From CAZSAL01 sp964604825 (GTDB lineage Bacteria; Elusimicrobiota; Elusimicrobia; 2-01-FULL-59-12), in NCBI GenBank assembly GCA_964604825.1, contig CAZSAL010000028.1, positions 1-34,650 of the forward strand: DNA of 34,650 nucleotides, given 5' to 3'. Positions 1-6,250 of the stretch are shown here, in pieces; the stretch's first letter is position 1; every line of letters starts with the position of its first letter. Made by a program: the position numbers and the translations under genes. The notes beneath the pieces are model-generated. The model made no database searches. It saw only the letters and a list, made by a program, of their open reading frames with translations, and was not told where the DNA came from.

Positions 1-77
1 CGGGGTGGGACTACAACACCGGCGATATCTGGGGAACTACAGAACGGCGGTAACAACAACAGGTCATACGGAGTTAG

Positions 78-371
78 TTATGCGGCTACTGCGTGTACAG
101 CTTTCCAACCGCTTGAACTGTGGCTGGTCCGCCACAGATCAAAAGTTTGTTGAAGATTAAGCCATAATTCGGGCGAAGTATTGAATGCTCGAGAAAGACG
201 CAGAGCCATATCCGGCGTTATAGCCCCCCGCTTATTAACAATTTTCGAAAGAGTCTTTCGAGATACTTTTAAGGCATCAGCGACCTGAGCAACCGTGAAC
301 CCTAAAGGCTCTAAGTAATGCCTTTTCAAAATCCCTCCCGGATGAGTTGGTTGTCGTTTGCGTTCCCTCAT
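78..371 (-). CDS. higA: HigA-like antitoxin (XRE-family DNA-binding protein)
   Basis: This 97-aa protein matches the HigA addiction-module antidote pattern. It has an N-terminal HPGGILKRHYLEPLG stretch, a helix-turn-helix at about residues 25-50 (VAQVADALKVSRKTLSKIVN), then the MALRLSRAFNTSPELWLNLQ motif typical of the family. HigA proteins bind a RelE-like HigB toxin and repress their own promoter. The ATG is preceded by an AGGGGGA ribosome-binding site inside the end of the upstream 41-aa ORF, with a 4-base ATGA overlap. No HigB toxin (usually about 90 aa, directly upstream of higA) is visible; its place is taken by the 41-aa ORF, so this may be an orphan antitoxin. The family assignment is confident; the partner is unknown. 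Confidence 0.85.
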   Translation of the reverse strand: MRERKRQPTHPGGILKRHYLEPLGFTVAQVADALKVSRKTLSKIVNKRGAITPDMALRLSRAFNTSPELWLNLQQTFDLWRTSHSSSGWKAVHAVAA

Positions 372-493
372 AGTCGCTTCCCCCTGAAGGCCCTGGGCAC
401 TCGAATCCGCACCGAATCCTTTGCCAACTCAGCGACGGCTTCGCTGAAACGGACATTCGCCTTCTTAAAGGTTTGTTTCGTAAGCGTAGTCAT
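368..493 (-). CDS. Small 41-aa ORF overlapping higA
   Basis: This is a short frame from an ATG at 493 to a TGA that overlaps the higA ATG by 4 bases (ATGA), the arrangement of translationally coupled genes. The product is 41 aa, basic, starting MTTLTKQTFKKANVRFSEAV and ending in RAFRGKRL. It does not resemble a HigB/RelE toxin and is less than half the length of one. No Shine-Dalgarno sequence is visible upstream of its ATG. It lies 23 bases downstream of the CopG-like antitoxin gene. It could be a degraded toxin remnant, a small unrelated protein, or only a leader for higA translation. I do not recognise it. Confidence 0.35.
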   Translation of the reverse strand: MTTLTKQTFKKANVRFSEAVAELAKDSVRIRVPRAFRGKRL

Positions 494-516
494 TTGGAAT
501 TCGATGTTTGACAGGG

Positions 517-792
517 TCAGGCAGCTCTCTCCATGAACCGACCTGCCACATACTTATGGAGAATGCTGGCGATCAGTGTCTGATAAGGAATTCCCTCTTG
601 ATAGGCTCTGTGCTGAATCCCTTGAAGGTCTAGCGACGACAGGCGGATATTCACCCGTTTGTCTTTTCGCAACTGAACTCCGGCAATCTTTTGGTAGCGC
701 AGGATTTCTTCTTTGGCATGAGGGATTGATTTCCATCCCCCCCTTTCAAAAGATTTAACGAGATCCTTCTCTTCATTTGTTAATTTAGACAT
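517..792 (-). CDS. CopG/ribbon-helix-helix antitoxin (BrnA-like)
   Basis: This 91-aa protein has an N-terminal acidic/aromatic arm (EEKDLVKSFERGGWKSI) likely to contact the toxin, and a C-terminal ribbon-helix-helix DNA-binding fold (RVNIRLSSLDLQGIQHRA, then GIPYQTLIASILHKYVAGR). That layout is typical of CopG-type antitoxins paired with BrnT-like toxins. Its ATG overlaps the toxin stop codon by one base (TAATG), so the two are co-translated with the toxin first. By family analogy the complex should bind its own promoter; two GCACACAA copies flanking the -35 box upstream are candidate operators. The assignment is strong from fold motifs and pairing; autoregulation is inferred. Confidence 0.85.
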   Translation of the reverse strand: MSKLTNEEKDLVKSFERGGWKSIPHAKEEILRYQKIAGVQLRKDKRVNIRLSSLDLQGIQHRAYQEGIPYQTLIASILHKYVAGRFMERAA

Positions 793-1073
793 TAGGTTCC
801 TTCTCCCTTCAGATAAATCTGCGTTGCCTTTCGGCTCGGGATGATTGTTTTCAAAAAGATCTCGTGTTCCGTCTCCACAAAAGGAACGAGATAGGCGTAG
901 TTTCTAATTTTTACAATAAACATTTTTTGATGCGGATATTTCTCCCGATTGGGATGGGTAATCGCATCAAGCAAATCTCCCGCTGTGACGGCCAGGACAA
1001 CATGCTCAAAAGAGACGCTCCGGTTCGCCTGAAGCCATTTATTTTTAGCCGTATCCCAGACGTATCTCTTCAC
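792..1073 (-). CDS. BrnT-like toxin of a type II toxin-antitoxin pair
   Basis: This 93-aa protein has the pattern of the short BrnT-like/uncharacterised toxins that precede CopG antitoxins: an N-terminal WDTAKNKWLQ...RSVSFEHVVLA segment, a central HPNREKYPHQKMFIVKI strand region and a C-terminal VPFVETEHEIFLKTIIPSRKA stretch. BrnT proteins are RelE-fold ribonucleases that inhibit translation. The start is a GTG at 1073, since no other start lies nearby. No Shine-Dalgarno sequence precedes it, and a TAAACT -10 box ends six bases before the GTG, which suggests a leaderless transcript. The family placement is good; enzymatic activity is inferred. Confidence 0.8.
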   Translation of the reverse strand: MKRYVWDTAKNKWLQANRSVSFEHVVLAVTAGDLLDAITHPNREKYPHQKMFIVKIRNYAYLVPFVETEHEIFLKTIIPSRKATQIYLKGEGT

Positions 1074-1079
1074 TAAAAT

Positions 1080-1120
1080 AGTTTAACCGATTGTGTGCCT
1101 ATTGTCAATCATTTGTGTGC
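1080..1120 (-). promoter_or_regulatory. Sigma-70-like promoter with paired operator-like repeats for the toxin-antitoxin cluster
   Basis: On the minus strand a perfect TTGACA -35 box (1103-1108) is followed by a 17-base spacer and TAAACT (1080-1085). The 8-mer GCACACAA occurs twice, at 1113-1120 and 1091-1098, exactly 22 bases apart (two helical turns), flanking the -35 box. This spacing suits cooperative binding by a ribbon-helix-helix antitoxin. The predicted transcription start falls at or next to the GTG of the toxin gene. Confidence 0.7.
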
Positions 1121-1229
1121 ATGGTTGGCGTAAAGCGGCGCCATAAAAAGCTCCCCCACTTTTGAATGAAATTTGACGATTTTAGATGTTGTTCGACGAG
1201 TGCGTTTTATTTTGCGGGCAGGTAAACAC

Positions 1230-2243
1230 CTATTTTGTCATGACCAGATTGGCGGGACTGCCGCTGAGGAACGCGCTGATATTATCGATCGTGGTGTCGA
1301 GAATGCGCATAAAGGCCTCGCGCGAATTGAATGCCATGTGCGGCGTGATCACCACATTTTCACGATTCATTAGAATGTGGTTCTCAATAAGAGTTCTAAG
1401 CCTTGAAGTTTCGAAATCTTTAGACAGTATCTGGCGCTCCTCTTTAATCAGTTCTTCCCCCTCAAGAACGTCGAGGCCGGCTCCGGAAATGATTCCCTTA
1501 TCCAGCGCCTGGGCCAGGGCTTCGGTGTCAACAAGGCCGCCGCGCGCGGTATTAATCAGCAATGCCCTGCGTTTTATCTGATTAATGTTATCTTTATTGA
1601 TCATATGACGAGTTTTGGGGTTATACGGCGCATGGAGAGTGATAATGTCTGAGAGCTCAAGCAGCTTCTCAAGCGGAACATATTTAAAGCCAAGAGTATC
1701 AGCCATGAATTCATTCCGATTAATGTCATAAGCTAACACTCTCATGGCAAAACCCCTGGCTATCCGGATCACATGAATTCCAATATGACCCGTTCCCACC
1801 ACGCCGATTGTCTTGCCTTTTAAATCAAACCCCTGAAGGCCTTCGAAAGAAAAATCTCCGCGCATGGTCCTGAAATAAGCCTGATGCACTTTCCGGGAAA
1901 GCGCAAGGATCAGGGCGAACGTATGCTCGGCAACGGTATTTTCACCGTAGTACGGGATATTTGCCACAGCGATATGGCGTTTCCGGCACTCTGTCAGGTT
2001 AATATGTTCAAAACCCGTTGAACGCGTCGCGATCAGTTTTAATTTTGGCATTCCCTTTAAAACGCCGGCAGAAACATTGGAATAAATAAACGGAGAAAGA
2101 ATCGTGGCGCCGCGCAGCACATCCTTTGGAAGCTGTTCAGCTCTTGCATCGTAGATCTTCATTTCTCCATGAAAAGGACATCTCTTCAGGTAATCGCGTT
2201 CGCCGGGCGATACCTCGCAAACAACGATGTTTTCCTTCGGCAT
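1230..2243 (-). CDS. D-2-hydroxyacid dehydrogenase (NAD-dependent, D-lactate dehydrogenase-like)
   Basis: This 337-aa protein of the D-isomer-specific 2-hydroxyacid dehydrogenase family would interconvert a 2-ketoacid and a D-2-hydroxyacid with NAD(H) in the cytoplasm. It has the Rossmann motif GVVGTGHIGI near residue 148 and the catalytic triad of the family: Arg in INTARGG (about 232), Glu in GLDVLEGEE (about 261) and His in ITPHMAFN (about 302). The length is normal. The LEGEELIKEE stretch resembles D-lactate dehydrogenases, but substrate cannot be read from sequence. The ATG has no clear Shine-Dalgarno; a perfect TATAAT lies seven bases upstream of it. It is monocistronic and divergent from the receiver gene. 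Confidence 0.9.
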   Translation of the reverse strand: MPKENIVVCEVSPGERDYLKRCPFHGEMKIYDARAEQLPKDVLRGATILSPFIYSNVSAGVLKGMPKLKLIATRSTGFEHINLTECRKRHIAVANIPYYGENTVAEHTFALILALSRKVHQAYFRTMRGDFSFEGLQGFDLKGKTIGVVGTGHIGIHVIRIARGFAMRVLAYDINRNEFMADTLGFKYVPLEKLLELSDIITLHAPYNPKTRHMINKDNINQIKRRALLINTARGGLVDTEALAQALDKGIISGAGLDVLEGEELIKEERQILSKDFETSRLRTLIENHILMNRENVVITPHMAFNSREAFMRILDTTIDNISAFLSGSPANLVMTK

Positions 2244-2250
2244 GATTCTT

Positions 2251-2256
2251 ATTATA
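2251..2256 (-). promoter_or_regulatory. -10 box (TATAAT) close to the dehydrogenase start
   Basis: A perfect TATAAT on the minus strand ends seven bases before the dehydrogenase ATG at 2243, so a transcript from it would begin at about the start codon. The -35 region at the usual spacing is poor (TAAAAT or AAAATG), so the call rests on the -10 box alone. Confidence 0.4.
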
Positions 2257-2367
2257 TCCGACTATTTTAAAATCATTTTAGATAAAACTATATTTTCCCG
2301 GAACTTTCCATGCGCTTTAGTGTTATCGAATTTGGTTCTAGTTTTTTAAACTATGGAAGGAAGGAAT

Positions 2368-2775
2368 ATGTTGGACACGGCTACGGAAGCAACGAACAAA
2401 TCCCCCTCGGGGGCGAAGATCCTGGTTGTAGATGACGAGGAAACCGTTCTCAATTGGGTTGGGCGCACTTTAGAAAGGGAGGGATACGACGTTATAACCG
2501 CAAGCAGTCCTTCTAGAGCTCTGGAACTCATTGAAAACTTTGGCGACAAAATCAGACTGGGGCTCTTTGACCTCGTCATGCCTGGAATGAACGGACGAGA
2601 ACTGGCAACAACCTTGAAGAGAAAACAATCCCCGATGAAAGTACTCTTCATGTCAGGGTACGCGCGGGGCATATTGTCGGAAACGTACATCATCGACCCC
2701 TCTGTTTCCTTTCTTCCAAAACCATTCAAGAAACCAGAACTTCTATCCGCTGTACGGGACCGCCTCAAATCCTGA
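2368..2775 (+). CDS. Stand-alone response-regulator receiver protein
   Basis: This 135-aa CheY-like receiver has no output domain. Visible landmarks are the acidic pocket VVDDEE, the phospho-acceptor aspartate in LGLFDLVMPGMNG, the Ser/Thr position in LFMSGYA and the conserved Lys in LPKPFKK. It would receive a phosphoryl group from a histidine kinase encoded elsewhere and act through protein contacts. I place the start at the ATG at 2368 because GGAAGGA lies just upstream; an in-frame ATG at 2353 would put that ribosome-binding site inside the gene. Its last 11 bases overlap the convergent luxC-like gene. The first 15 or so residues before the receiver fold are variable. Confidence 0.88.
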   Translation: MLDTATEATNKSPSGAKILVVDDEETVLNWVGRTLEREGYDVITASSPSRALELIENFGDKIRLGLFDLVMPGMNGRELATTLKRKQSPMKVLFMSGYARGILSETYIIDPSVSFLPKPFKKPELLSAVRDRLKS

Positions 2776-3733
2776 CACGTAATCTTCGGGCAAGAGAAAA
2801 ACCTCCGTTTCCCCATGACAATGGCGGTTTTTGCATTTCCCCTAGAGGACAAACACGAGTAAAACCCAAACTTCTTATCTGTGGATCCATCAATTCAATC
2901 CTCACGGAAGACCCAGCGTATCCGAGCGTGGAAAACGGCAGTCCTGAAGCCTGCCACAGCCGAAGCAACTCCGCAAAATTGGTAAAGCTTGCGATTCCCG
3001 GCACAGGATGGATTCCAGATAAGGCCCTTGCAATCTTCTGCGCGCCGCCGTCCGATAACTGATCCGCGCTTTCTTCCACATATAAGATTCGCGGGGAAAG
3101 ACATCCTTCCAGACGGAATGGATCCACGTCGGCGCGAATCCGGTTCAACAAATCCGGAGCATCGAGCGCTTCTCGGAAAATTACCGCCACGCTAATTTTA
3201 TGCCCATATCCGATAAAGTTCGTGGCCGGCGAGCACCGCTTTCGCAGTGCGGCAAGAGATGCATCCGCGCCATACGCAACGACGGCGTCAGCACTTTTGA
3301 GCAAATCGTCCTTCAAGGAGACGACCTTTACTCTGTTTCGCCAGGATGGCGCCAGGAAATCGAACGAACGTTTCCACAACGGAGCAAACACCGGCTCGTT
3401 CACCGAAGGCTTCAGGCATAAATCGCTTCCAGCCATCAACGCAATATACACAGCAGGCAGCCAGGCAGTAAAGACATTGCCGGCAATGATCAGCATTACT
3501 TTTCGGGGGTAATCGCCTCCGGCCATGAATTCATTTTCCGCATATCGAACCATCTGATGGCTCCTCAGCTCTGAAAATGCCGCATTAAGCGCATCGCCGA
3601 CAAGCCGCGGAGACAATCCCGTTGTTAAAGGCAATGCTTCCATGGCTTCCCTACGGAATGACAGGGATGGATCGAGCCAGGCCCGGCTCAACAGGTCAAG
3701 AGTTTGAATGGCCGAAAAGAGTATCTTGTTCAC
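2765..3733 (-). CDS. LuxC-like acyl reductase (short form)
   Basis: This 322-aa protein resembles the LuxC acyl-CoA/fatty-acid reductase family, which reduces an activated acyl group to an aldehyde with NADPH through an acyl-cysteine intermediate. It has an aldehyde-dehydrogenase-like segment (IIAGNVFTAWLPAVYIALMA, then LCLKPS) at about residues 82-110 and the catalytic-cysteine motif LEGCLSPR near residue 211. LuxC of luminous bacteria is about 480 aa, so this is a short version lacking much of the N-terminal region. Its start overlaps the LuxE-like gene by 38 bases, so the two are surely co-expressed. No luxAB genes are present. The family is fairly sure; the substrate is unknown. Confidence 0.82.
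   Translation of the reverse strand: MNKILFSAIQTLDLLSRAWLDPSLSFRREAMEALPLTTGLSPRLVGDALNAAFSELRSHQMVRYAENEFMAGGDYPRKVMLIIAGNVFTAWLPAVYIALMAGSDLCLKPSVNEPVFAPLWKRSFDFLAPSWRNRVKVVSLKDDLLKSADAVVAYGADASLAALRKRCSPATNFIGYGHKISVAVIFREALDAPDLLNRIRADVDPFRLEGCLSPRILYVEESADQLSDGGAQKIARALSGIHPVPGIASFTNFAELLRLWQASGLPFSTLGYAGSSVRIELMDPQIRSLGFTRVCPLGEMQKPPLSWGNGGFSLARRLRVRI
2797..2832 (+). terminator. Probable intrinsic terminator of the receiver gene
   Basis: The stem AAAAACC-T-CCGT pairs with ATGG-C-GGTTTTT (one internal mismatch, loop of about 12 bases) and ends in a run of five T, 22 bases after the receiver stop. It lies inside the 3' coding end of the convergent luxC-like gene. The A-rich left arm also offers a U-tract in the opposite direction. 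Confidence 0.5.
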
Positions 3734-4745
3734 TTAGATAATTTTCCAGAGCCAATGAACAGCCTTTGCGTTCCGCTCCAGACGCGCGTCCTTTAAGAAT
3801 GAAGCCTCCGCCGCAATATTCTCCTACATCTTCAGTCTGCACAGCCATGACCGAATCTACGTTCGCCAGATCATAGATACGTATAAGACCTTCAACAATC
3901 TCCACCCGAACCCATGGCGGGACCTGCAGCACAGGATCGGAGCCAACGGCGTAAAATTGCGAGCTTAACTCGCACATACTGTATTCATTTATGCACCGAT
4001 TCTCCGGTACGTCCAGGAATCTCCGGCAAAGACGCAGAAACTCCCGACGGTCAACGACCCGCTTTTCCGTTTTCATGCCGCCAGTATCCATTATCCGGCT
4101 GCCCTCAGGCAGACGGTATGTTTTCCCGGATTTTTCGCAGCAGTCAAAAAAGGAAAGAAAGCCTATAGTCGTTCCCAGAAGTGCTACAGGCGAGGATTTA
4201 TTTTCCGCATAGGCAAGCGTGCGATCTACTGCCGGCTCATCGATAGCTCCTCGTTTGATAAAGTAACCGCCGCCGCGCCCCAATTTCCGAAAAACCGTCT
4301 CTAACATATCCGTGAGCGACGAATGCGGAGCCTCCTGCGGTGATGGTACGAGCATTACAAACGGCATGCTTAACCCATCGGGAAGAACCCATTTTGTGAA
4401 CGAACTTTCCAGCGACGCATGGTAATAATCCAGGGTCGCCAGATAATGCCGTCCTGGAATCTGGCTGGTAGTAGCGCTGGAATGAAAAACAGCGGCGTGC
4501 GGCGATCCCGGCGATGTGGATAAAACCGCCGTTTTAAACGCTTGAATGGGGATTGCGGGAATCTCCTGCCAGGTTTTCACATTTCCGGGGATCATGCCCT
4601 GCGCCTGGCAAAAAACCTGATAAGGAACATTCCGATCGAACTGACAGGAGAAAAGCGCCAGCGCCAGTTCTCCAAAATTACCGTCCCCGCTACAAATAAA
4701 CCTCTTAATTCGGGAGCCGAGCTGGTTCACTTTTGAGGATGTCAT
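3696..4745 (-). CDS. LuxE-like acyl-protein synthetase
   Basis: This 349-aa protein of the LuxE/acyl-protein synthetase family activates a carboxylic acid with ATP to acyl-AMP, then takes the acyl group on its own cysteine and passes it to LuxC. The nucleotide-binding-like motif HSSATTSQIPGRHYL lies at about residues 88-102, in the place of the TSGTTG loop of adenylate-forming enzymes. A C-terminal cysteine (ERKGCSLALEN, about residue 330) matches the position of the acyl-accepting cysteine. The length is near the normal 360-380 aa. It has a four-base ATGA overlap with the aminotransferase upstream and a 38-base overlap with the LuxC-like gene downstream. Context implies carboxylate reduction not linked to light. 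Confidence 0.85.
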   Translation of the reverse strand: MTSSKVNQLGSRIKRFICSGDGNFGELALALFSCQFDRNVPYQVFCQAQGMIPGNVKTWQEIPAIPIQAFKTAVLSTSPGSPHAAVFHSSATTSQIPGRHYLATLDYYHASLESSFTKWVLPDGLSMPFVMLVPSPQEAPHSSLTDMLETVFRKLGRGGGYFIKRGAIDEPAVDRTLAYAENKSSPVALLGTTIGFLSFFDCCEKSGKTYRLPEGSRIMDTGGMKTEKRVVDRREFLRLCRRFLDVPENRCINEYSMCELSSQFYAVGSDPVLQVPPWVRVEIVEGLIRIYDLANVDSVMAVQTEDVGEYCGGGFILKGRASGAERKGCSLALENYLSEQDTLFGHSNS

Positions 4746-6121
4746 TGCGAGGTCGCCTGCTGTCCGGCGACCGTGGCAATCCCAGGAGTTTTACACGGCT
4801 GAGATCGTCGCGTCGGTCCCCGCACGGCCGGGGACCTCCTCACGAAGACATCTATCAGGATGTTTGTTGCTTCTTCCAACTCCTGTCTTTTGATTGTAAG
4901 AGGCGGAGTCAGGCCGATTACGTTGCGGCCTTTTCCGCAAGAAAGAATGATCAGCTTCTGATGCAGCGCCTCCGAAACGATCGCGGCTGCGCGTTTCGCA
5001 TCGGGCTCCAAGGCTTTCCTGCCCTTCACTATCTCAATGCCGATGAAAAGCCCGGAACCTCGTATTTCCCCTACGAAAGGCAGTCCCCCTAAAACGCGGA
5101 CCAAATCCGCCTTCCACTCGCCGCCCAGGGCCGCGGATCGGCGTGCCAGATCAAGCCTTTTCATCTCGCGAAGCGATGCCAACCCCATGGCACAACCCAG
5201 CGGATTCCCAAGGAAAGTACCCGTATGTATGGCTTCCCCGTCCGAAGGCGGCCATGCATTCATGACATCCCTCCTGCCTACGCAGGCGGAAATTGGAAAG
5301 CCGTTAGACATGGCCTTTCCAACGGCCATTAAATCCGGTTCTATGCCGGCGTGCTCCCAGGCAAACCACCGCCCGGTGCGTCCAAAACCGGTAAAGATTT
5401 CGTCGAATATGAGCAGGGCATCGTTCTTTCCGGCCAGCGCTTCCAATCCTTTGAGAAAATCCACCCGCGGAATTCGCATGCCGCCGCGGCCCTGCATGGG
5501 TTCTACCAATATGGCGCCAATGCGATGCCTCTTAAAAATCTCCTGCGCCGCTTTCAGGCAGGCTTCCGGATCTGGTCCGCGCAGAGAATCCGGGTAAGGA
5601 GCCCTGAAGACAAACCGTCCAAGCTGATCGCTGAAAGGCCCGGAACTCTCCTGCCGGTCGGTTAATGGAAGCGTGCCATAGCTGAGGCCGTGATAAGCGC
5701 CTTCGAACACCAGAATCCCGGCGCGTCCCGTTTTTAGCCGTGCCGTCTTTACGGCGGACTCAACCGCATCGGAACCGGAGCATGACGGGATGCATACGTT
5801 GGGCTTACCCGGCAGGAATTTGCAGAGAGCTTCAAGGAATTCCACCTTAACACGGCTCGGATGGACATCGCCCATGCCATGCCACATTTTCCGCGCCTGA
5901 GTTTCGATGGCGGCGCGGACGGCTTTGGATGAATGACCCAGGCTTGATACAGCAAACGCGCCGGTCAAATCGAGGAATGAGTTGCCGTCCGCGTCAAGGA
6001 TACGGCAGCCATTCGCGGATTCCCAAAATACCGGGAAATTTTCGGAAAGATAAGTGATGTTGCGCGATTCAACGCGCCGGAGACGTGCAGCGAGACGGCG
6101 TGAGCGAGGACCAGGAATCAT
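4742..6121 (-). CDS. Class III PLP-dependent aminotransferase
   Basis: This 459-aa fold-type I aminotransferase is of the acetylornithine/4-aminobutyrate/omega-amino acid class. Landmarks are GSDAVESAVKTAR and GAYHGLSYGTLPLT (cofactor phosphate region), the aspartate of LLIFDEIFTGFGRTG (about residue 237), the PLP lysine in VGKAMSNGFPISA (about 268) and HTGTFLGNPLGCA. It would move an amino group between an amine or amino acid and an aldehyde or keto acid. A frame extension begins at a TTG three codons upstream; I prefer the ATG at 6121. The last 30 or so residues (RSPAVRGPTRRSQ...) are a basic, non-conserved tail. It is the first gene of the unit with LuxE- and LuxC-like genes; the substrate cannot be told. 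Confidence 0.88.
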   Translation of the reverse strand: MIPGPRSRRLAARLRRVESRNITYLSENFPVFWESANGCRILDADGNSFLDLTGAFAVSSLGHSSKAVRAAIETQARKMWHGMGDVHPSRVKVEFLEALCKFLPGKPNVCIPSCSGSDAVESAVKTARLKTGRAGILVFEGAYHGLSYGTLPLTDRQESSGPFSDQLGRFVFRAPYPDSLRGPDPEACLKAAQEIFKRHRIGAILVEPMQGRGGMRIPRVDFLKGLEALAGKNDALLIFDEIFTGFGRTGRWFAWEHAGIEPDLMAVGKAMSNGFPISACVGRRDVMNAWPPSDGEAIHTGTFLGNPLGCAMGLASLREMKRLDLARRSAALGGEWKADLVRVLGGLPFVGEIRGSGLFIGIEIVKGRKALEPDAKRAAAIVSEALHQKLIILSCGKGRNVIGLTPPLTIKRQELEEATNILIDVFVRRSPAVRGPTRRSQPCKTPGIATVAGQQATSQ

Positions 6122-6138
6122 AACACACAATCTACGTC

Positions 6139-6226
6139 TGTTATCCCCGCGAAAGCGGGGATCCCTAAAAAAAAGGGATTTCTTATGAAAGATTCCCGAT
6201 TACACATTTCGGGAATGACATCAACC
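6139..6226. repeat. Intergenic palindromic repeats
   Basis: Hairpins sit side by side in the 129-base gap between rpoD and the aminotransferase: ATCCCCGC-GAAA-GCGGGGAT (about 6143-6162), AATCCC-type arms around an A-run (ATCCC-taaaaaaaa-GGGAT, 6159-6177), and ATTCCCGA...TCGGGAAT (about 6193-6217). They look like dispersed palindromic elements and could also terminate rpoD transcription. Confidence 0.5.
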
Positions 6227-6250
6227 AAGCTCTATATTCTGCATCAACCC

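Noticed and set aside
3..53. A plus-strand frame at the left edge, ending GWDYNTGDIWGTTERR then TAA, possibly the tail of a gene
   Set aside because: Only 16 codons are visible, without any recognisable family signature, so it cannot be told from chance.
2765..4745. A bioluminescence (lux) operon
   Set aside because: LuxC- and LuxE-like genes are present, but there are no luciferase luxA/luxB genes, no luxD-type thioesterase and an aminotransferase instead.
5037..5597. Long open frames antisense to the aminotransferase, mtaB, dnaJ, dnaK and the giant gene
   Set aside because: They are mirror frames of GC-rich coding sequence; in each case the opposite strand has clear conserved motifs.
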